A stretch of 25,804 nucleotides of DNA from an uncultured Eubacteriales bacterium (lineage in GTDB: Bacteria > Bacillota > Clostridia > Christensenellales > Borkfalkiaceae). Positions within the stretch are counted from its first letter, which is position 1. Each line of letters begins with the position of its first letter. The translations under genes and the position numbers were made by a program. Of the stretch, positions 15,335 to 21,431 are shown in pieces. Under the pieces are notes generated by a model, which made no database searches, was not told the origin of the DNA, and saw only the letters and a list, made by a program, of their open reading frames with translations. The DNA lies in assembly GCA_902465495.1 (NCBI GenBank), contig CABQND010000030.1, forward strand, positions 1 through 25,804, in the 5' to 3' direction.

Positions 15335-16726
15335 TCAATGCTTACTTTGAATATACTCGTCGATCGCCTCTGCGGCAGTCTTGCCGGCGCCCATCGCGAG
15401 AATGACGGTTGCGGCACCCGTAACGGCATCCCCGCCCGCATATACTCCTTCGCGCGAGGTCAGACCGTGCTCGTCCGCAATGATCCCGCCCCATTTCTGC
15501 GTTTCCAGACCTTTGGTCGTGTTCTTGATCAGCGGGTTGGGGCTCGTGCCGATCGCCATGATCACGCAGTCGCAGTCCAGCGTGAATTCGCTGTCCGCCT
15601 TCTCGACGGGACGGCGCCTGCCCGACGCGTCGGGCTCGCCCAGTTCCATCTCCACACAGGTCATGCCGCGCACCATGCCGTTTTCACCTTCGAGGATAGC
15701 CGTCGGATTGGTCAGGAATTTAAAGACGATCCCCTCTTCCTTCGCATGTTCCACTTCCTCCGCACGCGCGGGAAGTTCGTTCTCGCTGCGGCGGTAAACA
15801 ATGTATACTTCTTCCGCGCCCAAACGTTTTGCACAGCGCGCCGCATCCATCGCGACGTTGCCGCCGCCCACGACCGCTACTTTCTTTGCGTGCAAAACCG
15901 GCGTGCGCGAATTGTCTTTGTACGCCTTCATCAAGTTGACGCGGGTCAAAAACTCATTCGCGGAATACACGCTTTTCAGGTTTTCGCCCGGAATGTTCAT
16001 AAACCGCGGCAGGCCCGCACCGCTCCCGACAAATACCGCTTCGAATCCGTATTCACCCATCAGTTCATCGATCGAAAGCACTTTGCCGATGACCATGTTG
16101 GTTTCCACTTTCACGCCAAGCGCTTTGAGGTTATCGATCTCTTTTTCAACGATGAGCTTGGGAAGACGAAATTCGGGAATGCCGTATACGAGCACGCCGC
16201 CCGCCAGGTGCAACGCCTCGAAGACCGTCACATCATAGCCGCGCTTGGCAAGATCGCCCGCGCAAGTCAGCCCCGCAGGCCCGCTGCCGACAACCGCCAC
16301 CTTGTGACCGTTCGGCTCAGCTTTGACGGGAAGATCGCAGCTGTTTGCATTATGCCAATCGGCAACAAACCGCTCCAGCCTGCCGATCGCGACCGGTTCG
16401 CCTTTGATGCCGCGCACGCACTTGCTCTCGCACTGCGTCTCCTGCGGGCAGACCCTTCCGCATACCGCGGGAAGCGAACTTGTTTTCTGTATGATCTGAT
16501 ACGCCTCTTCAAATTCCCCCGCCGCGACTTTCGCAATAAATTCGGGGATATGTATCTTTACCGGACATCCCCCGATGCAGGGTTTATGTTTACAATTGAG
16601 GCACCGCTGCGCCTCTTCGATCGCAGTTTCTGCCGTATATCCGAGCGCAACCTCGTAAAAATTTTTATTGCGCACTTCGGGAGCCTGTGAAGGCATTTCG
16701 TGCTTTTTAGGAGACATATTCGGCAT
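15335..16726 (-). CDS. nfnB: NfnB: large subunit of NADH-dependent reduced ferredoxin:NADP+ oxidoreductase
   Basis: 463 residues, homologous to the small subunit of glutamate synthase and to the large subunit of NfnAB. NfnAB is a cytoplasmic flavin-based bifurcating enzyme that makes NADPH from NADH and reduced ferredoxin. The N-terminal part has two Cys groups for [4Fe-4S] clusters (Cys42, 45, 50, 54 and Cys89, 93, 99, 103). A FAD-binding VGSGPAGL follows (146-153), and a second nucleotide-binding VGGGNVAMDAAR later. It is one base after the nfnA stop, with AGGAGG inside the nfnA end, so translation is coupled. It could be mistaken for gltD, but there is no gltB here and the partner is the SudB/PyrK-like nfnA. 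Also seen annotated as gltA. Confidence 0.9.
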   Translation of the reverse strand: MPNMSPKKHEMPSQAPEVRNKNFYEVALGYTAETAIEEAQRCLNCKHKPCIGGCPVKIHIPEFIAKVAAGEFEEAYQIIQKTSSLPAVCGRVCPQETQCESKCVRGIKGEPVAIGRLERFVADWHNANSCDLPVKAEPNGHKVAVVGSGPAGLTCAGDLAKRGYDVTVFEALHLAGGVLVYGIPEFRLPKLIVEKEIDNLKALGVKVETNMVIGKVLSIDELMGEYGFEAVFVGSGAGLPRFMNIPGENLKSVYSANEFLTRVNLMKAYKDNSRTPVLHAKKVAVVGGGNVAMDAARCAKRLGAEEVYIVYRRSENELPARAEEVEHAKEEGIVFKFLTNPTAILEGENGMVRGMTCVEMELGEPDASGRRRPVEKADSEFTLDCDCVIMAIGTSPNPLIKNTTKGLETQKWGGIIADEHGLTSREGVYAGGDAVTGAATVILAMGAGKTAAEAIDEYIQSKH

Positions 16727-16727
16727 C

Positions 16728-17570
16728 TTACTTTACCTCCTTTTTGAAAAGGTTGCACGCTTCTTCACGCTCTCTCTTTTCAAAATCCTTATAAGTGGAC
16801 GCACGCTTCAAGATTTCATCGTAATCCACTTCATGTCCGTCAAAATCCGGGCCGTCCACGCAGGCAAATTTTGTCTTGCCCGCAACGGTCAAACGGCAGC
16901 ATCCGCACATGCCTGTCCCGTCGATCATGATCGGGTTCATGCTGACCATCGTCTTGATGTTGTACTGTTTTGTCAAAAGAGATACAAACTTCATCATCAC
17001 GACCGGTCCGATCGCAATCACTTCGTCATATGCGTTCCCCGCCTCGATGAGCGCTTTGAGCGCATCGGTAACCAACCCTTTCTCACCGTAACTGCCGTCA
17101 TCCGTCATCATCTTATAAACATCGGACACAGCGCGGAATTCCTCTTCGAGAATGACAAGATCTTTATTGCGGAAGCCGACGATGCTGTGCACTTCGGCGC
17201 CCAGCTCATGCAGTTTTTTCGCAACGGGATATGCGATCGCACAACCGACGCCGCCGCCCACGACCGCCACTTTTTTCAAACCGTCCAAATGCGACGGCTC
17301 GCCCAAAGGTCCTACAAAATCATGAATAAAATCACCCTCGTTCAAATGATTCAGGCGCTCCGTCGTACCGCCCACGATCTGGAAAATGATCGTGATTGTG
17401 CCGCGCGCGCGGTCGTAATCGGCAACGGTGAGCGGGATTCTCTCCCCTTCTTCGTCCACGCGCAAAATGACAAACTGTCCCGGCTGCGCCTTCTTTGCGA
17501 TAAAGGGTGCATCCACTTCCATCAGCGTGACGGTGGGATTCAACTCTCTCTTTTTTAAGATCTTATACAT
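16728..17570 (-). CDS. nfnA: NfnA: ferredoxin:NADP+ oxidoreductase small subunit (FAD/NAD, 2Fe-2S)
   Basis: 280 residues, of the dihydroorotate dehydrogenase electron-transfer / sulfide dehydrogenase SudB type. It has an N-terminal FAD-binding barrel, an NAD-binding domain with VAVVGGGVGCAIAYP (101-115), and a C-terminal [2Fe-2S] site with MCGCCRLTV (Cys222, 224, 225) and FACVDGPDFDGHEVD (Cys237). In NfnAB this subunit takes electrons from NADH and passes them to NfnB. PyrK alone is unlikely because no pyrD neighbours it and nfnB follows by one base. The ATG at 17570 is preceded by AAAGGACAGG, a modest site. It is transcribed from the promoter at 17673-17701 with a leader of about 95 nt that can form alternative hairpins. 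Confidence 0.9.
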   Translation of the reverse strand: MYKILKKRELNPTVTLMEVDAPFIAKKAQPGQFVILRVDEEGERIPLTVADYDRARGTITIIFQIVGGTTERLNHLNEGDFIHDFVGPLGEPSHLDGLKKVAVVGGGVGCAIAYPVAKKLHELGAEVHSIVGFRNKDLVILEEEFRAVSDVYKMMTDDGSYGEKGLVTDALKALIEAGNAYDEVIAIGPVVMMKFVSLLTKQYNIKTMVSMNPIMIDGTGMCGCCRLTVAGKTKFACVDGPDFDGHEVDYDEILKRASTYKDFEKREREEACNLFKKEVK

Positions 17571-17624
17571 AACTACCTGTCCTTTTCCGTTTGCGCGTCA
17601 GAATGCGGTTCATTCTCTCCATGT

Positions 17625-17655
17625 GCACGCGCCTCGCGCGTGCGCATACGCGCAC
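17625..17655 (-). other. overlapping alternative hairpins in the nfnAB leader
   Basis: GCACGCGC (17625-17632) can pair with GCGCGTGC (17636-17643), while GTGCGC (17640-17645) can pair with GCGCAC (17650-17655). The two stems share 17640-17643 and so exclude each other. No U-tract follows, so this is not a plain terminator. Confidence 0.4.
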
Positions 17656-17672
17656 AATAATGTATCCTATAC

Positions 17673-17701
17673 AGTATAAATGACGGCGCAGCTTTTTTCA
17701 A
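17673..17701 (-). promoter_or_regulatory. SigA-type promoter of nfnA-nfnB
   Basis: TTGAAA (17696-17701), a 17-nt spacer, then TATACT (17673-17678) on the minus strand. The remainder of the 17571-17805 gap shows no further gene. Confidence 0.8.
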
Positions 17702-17805
17702 GCGTTTTGCGCCGCGTATGAAAAAAATGCTATTCAAATTTTTTATGTCATGCAAAATTTACGCGCCGCGACCGCAAATTTTCCGTTCAAACGTATAAAC
17801 GCGGC

Positions 17806-18642
17806 TCAAAAACGCGCGTAAACAACGGACATATCGTCACGAAATTTCAGCCGCACGAATTTTTTGCATGCGGGGTCGGCTTCCTGCGCGGAATGCAGTT
17901 TTTTCACTGCCTGTACAATGCCGTTCTCTGCAACGTCGGCGATCATCTCTGCGGGGCTTTCATACAACCCGAACAAATCGTACGCTTCCGCAAAGCCATC
18001 GGAAAAGAGCAGGACGTCTTTAAGTTCAGCAATCGGAACACATCCCATGACAGCTGTATCCAGACCTTCGACAGTGTGCGCAAGCGCACCGTATCCCCCT
18101 GTCTTGTTCATCCGCGCGCGGTTTTGCAGAATATACGGTATGATGCGTGAAAACGTTTGCAAAAGCGGTATGCCCTCTTCCTGCGCAATTTTTTTCATGC
18201 GTAAAAAGTTTTCTTCATCCAGCTTTACGAGACGATCGTCAAGAATATATTGCACCCCGCCGTCCTTTCTGCGCAGAATAATGACCGAATCGCCAAGGCT
18301 GTAATATTCCAGCATTCCGCCGCGCTCACGTACGAGCGATATGACTGCGGAAGGCTTGTCTTTTACACACTCTGCGCCCGAAAATGACGCATACGCCTCC
18401 GCGGTTTTGCGCACACACTCCTGCATGATCGGAAGAATCGGTTGATCTTCGTACAGAGAATGTTGTAACATTTCGCGAAAAGTCCGCGCATACCATTCCG
18501 CATCGGTAAACGCATCGGTAACTTTGGAGCCGTCCACCCCCGTCGCCCCGTCGATGACAAACGCAAACCGTTCGCAGGCAAACAGCGCATCTTCGCAATG
18601 CGTATTTTTTGCCCCGCAAAGATAAGTGTAAATATTGCGCAT
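17806..18642 (-). CDS. PP2C-like protein serine/threonine phosphatase
   Basis: 278 residues, PPM/PP2C-type fold. Metal-binding motifs are recognisable: CEDALF (Asp18), FAFVIDGATG (Asp31-Gly32), YSLGDSVIIL (Gly117-Asp118), LLFSDGFAEAYD (Asp215-Gly216) and the final FRDDMSVVYA (Asp269, Asp270). These are the aspartates that hold two Mn/Mg ions in PP2C enzymes, so activity is likely. It is shorter and more divergent than the Stp/PrpC phosphatases that pair with PASTA kinases, and no kinase gene is adjacent, so it may be an orphan member of a clostridial group. The ATG at 18642 has AAGGAG at a long spacing of 11. Own promoter at 18695-18723; no clear terminator follows. Substrate unknown. Confidence 0.8.
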   Translation of the reverse strand: MRNIYTYLCGAKNTHCEDALFACERFAFVIDGATGVDGSKVTDAFTDAEWYARTFREMLQHSLYEDQPILPIMQECVRKTAEAYASFSGAECVKDKPSAVISLVRERGGMLEYYSLGDSVIILRRKDGGVQYILDDRLVKLDEENFLRMKKIAQEEGIPLLQTFSRIIPYILQNRARMNKTGGYGALAHTVEGLDTAVMGCVPIAELKDVLLFSDGFAEAYDLFGLYESPAEMIADVAENGIVQAVKKLHSAQEADPACKKFVRLKFRDDMSVVYARF

Positions 18643-18694
18643 CTGTGCAATTGCTCCTTACTTAAATTCCCCCGCAGCCCGAAGGGTTCATCTC

Positions 18695-18723
18695 AGTATA
18701 AAACGATGTGTCCGATTTTTCAA
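18695..18723 (-). promoter_or_regulatory. SigA-type promoter of the PP2C-like gene
   Basis: TTGAAA (18718-18723), a 17-nt spacer, then TATACT (18695-18700) on the minus strand, 52 nt upstream of the ATG. Confidence 0.8.
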
Positions 18724-18790
18724 GTGTTTTGCCATATGCTCGAAAAATTTTTCAGGGTTCCACTTGTCACTGCGGGCCTTTCAAAAACGG

Positions 18791-18824
18791 AGAAGCGCCC
18801 GACGCGATTGCGTCGGGCGCTTCT
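18791..18824 (-). terminator. hairpin terminator after the 57-residue gene
   Basis: A perfect 15-bp stem (18791-18805 with 18810-18824) and a 4-nt loop. On the minus strand it is followed by CCGTTTTTG, so the U-tract is 3 nt off the stem. It lies about 40 nt after the stop at 18865. Confidence 0.75.
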
Positions 18825-18864
18825 CTTGCTCATTCGGCGCGGATTGCGCCATACATGTCTTTTA

Positions 18865-19038
18865 CATCTTTTCGACTGTAATTTTATAACATTCTCCGGT
18901 ATTGAGTGCATAGAGAAAACCATTTTTCTCTTTTCGGAACTCCCCCACATAAAATTCCTGCATATACCGCAATAAATCGTCGGATATATCCTGCCGGACC
19001 GAATATTGCAACTTCGGCTTTTCTTCAAGCACAACCAT
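18865..19038 (-). CDS. small hypothetical protein, 57 residues
   Basis: Not recognised. The protein is soluble in composition, starts MVVLEEKPKLQYSV and ends TGECYKITVEKM, with a central amphipathic helix-like stretch (ISDDLLRYMQEFY) and a Lys/Glu-rich turn. Coding is supported by a full Shine-Dalgarno sequence (AAGGAGG, 7 nt before the ATG), a promoter with TATAAT at 19083-19088, and a strong terminator directly downstream. An exact Spo0A-box sequence (19071-19077) lies just downstream of the -10, a position from which Spo0A usually represses. It is a separate transcription unit between clpX and the PP2C-like gene. Confidence 0.7.
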
Positions 19039-19070
19039 AAAACGACCTCCTTCGTAATTTATCTGCCGTT

Positions 19071-19077
19071 TTCGACA
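19071..19077 (-). promoter_or_regulatory. Spo0A box at the start of the 57-residue gene's transcript
   Basis: The minus strand reads TTGTCGAAAA, containing exact TGTCGAA, the core of the known Spo0A box. It lies 6-12 nt downstream of the -10 hexamer. Confidence 0.5.
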
Positions 19078-19082
19078 ATACT

Positions 19083-19110
19083 ATTATAGCATTTTCGCCA
19101 ATATTCGCAA
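19083..19110 (-). promoter_or_regulatory. promoter of the 57-residue gene
   Basis: TTGCGA (19105-19110), a 16-nt spacer, then TATAAT (19083-19088) on the minus strand. Confidence 0.65.
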
Positions 19111-19140
19111 AACAAAAGCTTGCAAAAATCCATGAGAGGT

Positions 19141-19189
19141 TTTGTCGTATGCGGACTTCTTTACGACTATTTTGTCGAAAGGTGTCGAA
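19141..19189 (+). promoter_or_regulatory. cluster of three Spo0A-box sequences
   Basis: TTTGTCGAA (19171-19179) is an exact match to the 0A-box consensus. TGTCGAA follows at 19183-19189, exactly 10 bp on, and TTTGTCGTA (19141-19149, one mismatch) lies 30 bp before the first. Spacing of 30 and 10 bp puts all three on one face of the helix, as in known Spo0A-activated promoters with tandem boxes. The cluster ends 5 bp before the -35 at 19194. Confidence 0.6.
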
Positions 19190-19193
19190 CAGG

Positions 19194-19222
19194 TTTAAAA
19201 AATTATTTTTTAAAGTTAATAC
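19194..19222 (+). promoter_or_regulatory. candidate Spo0A-activated promoter of the 20-codon ORF
   Basis: TTTAAA (19194-19199), a 17-nt spacer, then TAATAC (19217-19222). Both hexamers are weak, fitting activator dependence. Confidence 0.45.
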
Positions 19223-19257
19223 TCTCTTAAGACAAACCATCAAAGGAGTGTATTTAT

Positions 19258-19320
19258 ATGATACGAGAAATCATGGAACTGTTGTTTAGTAAACAGTTTA
19301 AAAAACGCCCGGCAGCGTAA
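19258..19320 (+). CDS. candidate micro-ORF, 20 residues
   Basis: ATG preceded by AAAGGAGTG at a spacing of about 8-10 nt. It encodes MIREIMELLFSKQF followed by a basic end KKRPAA. The first half can form an amphipathic helix, and the C-terminal Ala-Ala resembles ClpX-recognised C-terminal degrons. The last codons lie in the left arm of a 14-bp hairpin. It may instead be the 5' part of a small RNA of about 110 nt with no translated product. It runs convergent to clpX. Not recognised as a known family. Confidence 0.4.
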   Translation: MIREIMELLFSKQFKKRPAA

Positions 19321-19339
19321 GTTTGCGCTGCCGGGCGTT
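19304..19339 (+). terminator. hairpin ending the micro-ORF transcript
   Basis: A 14-bp perfect stem (19304-19317 with 19326-19339) and an 8-nt loop containing the stop codon's end. The following sequence CAAGTTTC is a poor U-tract. Confidence 0.55.
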
Positions 19340-19352
19340 CAAGTTTCACCAT

Positions 19353-19380
19353 AAAAAGCGGGCAGGCTTTCGCCTGCCCG
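19353..19380 (-). terminator. intrinsic terminator of the tig-clpP-clpX unit
   Basis: CGGGCAGGC (19359-19367) pairs with GCCTGCCCG (19372-19380); on the minus strand the stem is followed by CTTTTT. It starts 6 nt after the clpX stop. Confidence 0.85.
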
Positions 19381-19386
19381 TCTGCG

Positions 19387-20610
19387 CTACGCGCTCTTTT
19401 TGATCAGTTCGGGTTTTGCATTGCCAAGCACGCAGTCGCGCGTGATCTTGACCTCGCTGATGTTGGAATCCGACGGGATCTCGTACATCACGTCTGTCAT
19501 CAGATTTTCGATGATGGTGCGCAGCCCTCTCGCCCCCGTTTTGAGTTTGATCGCGGTATTTGCGATTTCGCTCACCGCCGAAGGCTCAAACGAAAGTTTG
19601 ACGCCGTCCAGTCCCACGAGTTTCTGATACTGCTTGATAAGCGCGTTTTTCGGCTCGGTCATGATCTTGACCAGCGCCGTTTCGTCCAGTGGCTGTAAGC
19701 TCACGAAAATAGGAACGCGCCCGACAAACTCGGGAATCAGCCCGAATTTAGTCAGATCCTGCGGCTTGACTTCTTCCAGAACGCGGTAATCGGTTTCGTC
19801 CACACCCTTGACCTTTCCGCCGAACCCGAGCGAACGATCGTCCTTGCGCGCCTGCACGATCTTATCCAACCCAACAAAAGCACCGCCGCAGATAAATAAA
19901 ATATTGGTCGTGTCGATGCGCATGCATTCCTGTTGCGGGTGCTTTCTGCCGCCCTGCGGAGGAACGCTCGCCACCGTGCTCTCGATGATTTTCAAAAGTG
20001 CCTGCTGTACACCTTCACCCGAAACGTCGCGAGTGATCGAAACGTTTTCTCCCTTGCGCGCGATTTTATCGATCTCGTCGATGTAAATGATGCCGCGCTG
20101 CGCTTTTTCGATATCGTAATCGGCGTTCTGAATAAGTTTTAACAGAATATTTTCTACATCCTCGCCGACATATCCCGCTTCGGTAAGCGTGGTCGCATCC
20201 GTCGTGGCAAAGGGAACGTTCAGGATGCGCGCGAGCGTGCGAGCAAGCAACGTCTTGCCGCAACCTGTGGGACCGAGCAAAAGAATGTTGCTCTTTTCGA
20301 TTTCCACATCGTCGTCCTTATTGCGCATTGCCTCGCTGTTGATTCTTTTATAATGGTTATAAACCGCAACGGAAAGGACCTTTTTTGCTTTATCCTGTCC
20401 GACGATATACTTATCCAATTCTGCCTTGATCTCGGACGGTTTTTTGAGCTCAACGGTTTCCGTAGCACTCTCCTGCCCCGCCTTGATCTCCTCACTGCAT
20501 ATTTCGACGCATTCGTCGCAGATCGCAAGTCCGTTCGGACCGCTGATCAAAACTTTGGTACGGCTTTTCGGTTTGCCGCAAAACGAACAGCACTGTTCAT
20601 CGTTTTTCAT
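19387..20610 (-). CDS. clpX: ClpX, AAA+ unfoldase of the ClpXP protease
   Basis: 407 residues. ClpX recognises degrons, unfolds substrates with ATP and feeds them to ClpP. The N-terminal zinc-binding domain has Cys8, Cys11, Cys31 and Cys34. The AAA+ part has Walker A GPTGCGKT (113-120), Walker B IIYIDEIDK, the pore loop GYVGEDV, and the ClpP-docking loop in RSLGFGGKV (LGF, the usual I/L-G-F). A sensor-2 region follows in KTGARGLRTIIE. Length is normal. The open frame reaches 20730, but the ATG at 20610 is set by GGAAGGAGG with 6-nt spacing and the family N-terminus. It lies 166 bp downstream of clpP, a rather long gap with one small inverted repeat, and ends at a strong terminator. Confidence 0.97.
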   Translation of the reverse strand: MKNDEQCCSFCGKPKSRTKVLISGPNGLAICDECVEICSEEIKAGQESATETVELKKPSEIKAELDKYIVGQDKAKKVLSVAVYNHYKRINSEAMRNKDDDVEIEKSNILLLGPTGCGKTLLARTLARILNVPFATTDATTLTEAGYVGEDVENILLKLIQNADYDIEKAQRGIIYIDEIDKIARKGENVSITRDVSGEGVQQALLKIIESTVASVPPQGGRKHPQQECMRIDTTNILFICGGAFVGLDKIVQARKDDRSLGFGGKVKGVDETDYRVLEEVKPQDLTKFGLIPEFVGRVPIFVSLQPLDETALVKIMTEPKNALIKQYQKLVGLDGVKLSFEPSAVSEIANTAIKLKTGARGLRTIIENLMTDVMYEIPSDSNISEVKITRDCVLGNAKPELIKKSA

Positions 20611-20721
20611 GTCTGACCTCCTTCCGCGCCGAGCCTTGCGGCAAAAAGCGCGAATATCGAAAGAAAACCCGCACAGGCACGTAAAACGCACCGGATCGGG
20701 CTTTTCTCTCGTTTCTCTTTC

Positions 20722-20737
20722 GGGGTACAATCACCCC
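20722..20737. other. small inverted repeat in the clpP-clpX gap
   Basis: GGGGT-ACAATC-ACCCC, a 5-bp inverted repeat in the 166-bp gap. No convincing promoter or terminator is visible there, so clpX is probably read through from tig-clpP. Confidence 0.3.
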
Positions 20738-20776
20738 TGCTTTCATTGTCCGTCGGCGAATTCTTCCCGCAAACGT

Positions 20777-21373
20777 TTATCTCCTATAAAAAACTTTATC
20801 AATGAGCCCGTAATTCATTGCCTCTTCCGCCGTGAGATAATTATCACGGTCGGTGTCGCGCTCGATCTCCGCAATGCTCCTGCCCGTATTTTCGGAAAGG
20901 ATCCGGTTCATCTTGTCGCGAATGCGCAGGATATGCTCTGCCTGTATCTTAATGTCACTCGCCTGCCCTTGCGCACCGCCGAGAGGCTGATGGATCATGA
21001 CCTCGCTGTTGGGCAGAGCGTAACGCTTGCCCTTCGTTCCGCTGGACAAAATGAATGCACCCATACTCGCCGCAAGCCCGATGCAAATTGTCGAAACATC
21101 GCACTGAATATACTTCATCGTGTCATAGATCGCAAGTCCTGCCGAAACACTTCCGCCGGGGCTGTTGATATACAGACTGATATCTTTATTCGCATCTTTT
21201 CCTTCCAGATAGATGAGCTGTGCAACGATGGTATTCGCCATTGCATCATTGATCTCGCCCGTCAAAAAGACGATGCGATCTTCCAAAAGCCGCGAATAGA
21301 TATCGTACGAACGCTCGCCGCGATCCGTTTTATCCACGACCATCGGAATAAGATTGCTTCTGATCTCGTTCAT
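20777..21373 (-). CDS. clpP: ClpP, proteolytic subunit of Clp protease
   Basis: 198 residues, self-compartmentalising serine peptidase that forms a tetradecamer and works with ClpX and other Clp ATPases. The catalytic triad is visible: Ser103 in GLAASMGAF, His128 in VMIHQPLGG and Asp177 in DTDRDNYLTAEEA. The N-terminal IPMVVDKTDRGERSYDIYSRLL is typical and includes the short propeptide. The ATG at 21373 has AAGGAG 6 nt upstream. It is 58 bp after trigger factor, the classical tig-clpP-clpX order. Confidence 0.97.
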   Translation of the reverse strand: MNEIRSNLIPMVVDKTDRGERSYDIYSRLLEDRIVFLTGEINDAMANTIVAQLIYLEGKDANKDISLYINSPGGSVSAGLAIYDTMKYIQCDVSTICIGLAASMGAFILSSGTKGKRYALPNSEVMIHQPLGGAQGQASDIKIQAEHILRIRDKMNRILSENTGRSIAEIERDTDRDNYLTAEEAMNYGLIDKVFYRR

Positions 21374-21431
21374 GGTTTCTCCTTATCTATATAAAGCACG
21401 CGCCGGGCGAAACCCTGTCCCGAACGGATTA

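Noticed and set aside
15245..16690. 481-codon open frame on the plus strand
   Set aside because: Antisense to nfnB and crossing its terminator; no promoter, ribosome binding site or motif.
19387..20730. Longer ClpX start at 20730
   Set aside because: The 40 extra residues have no family match, and AAGGAGG directly precedes the ATG at 20610.
21089..21095. TGTCGAA (Spo0A-box core) on the plus strand
   Set aside because: It lies in the middle of clpP, coding for conserved residues; taken as chance and as a reminder that the 7-mer alone is weak evidence.
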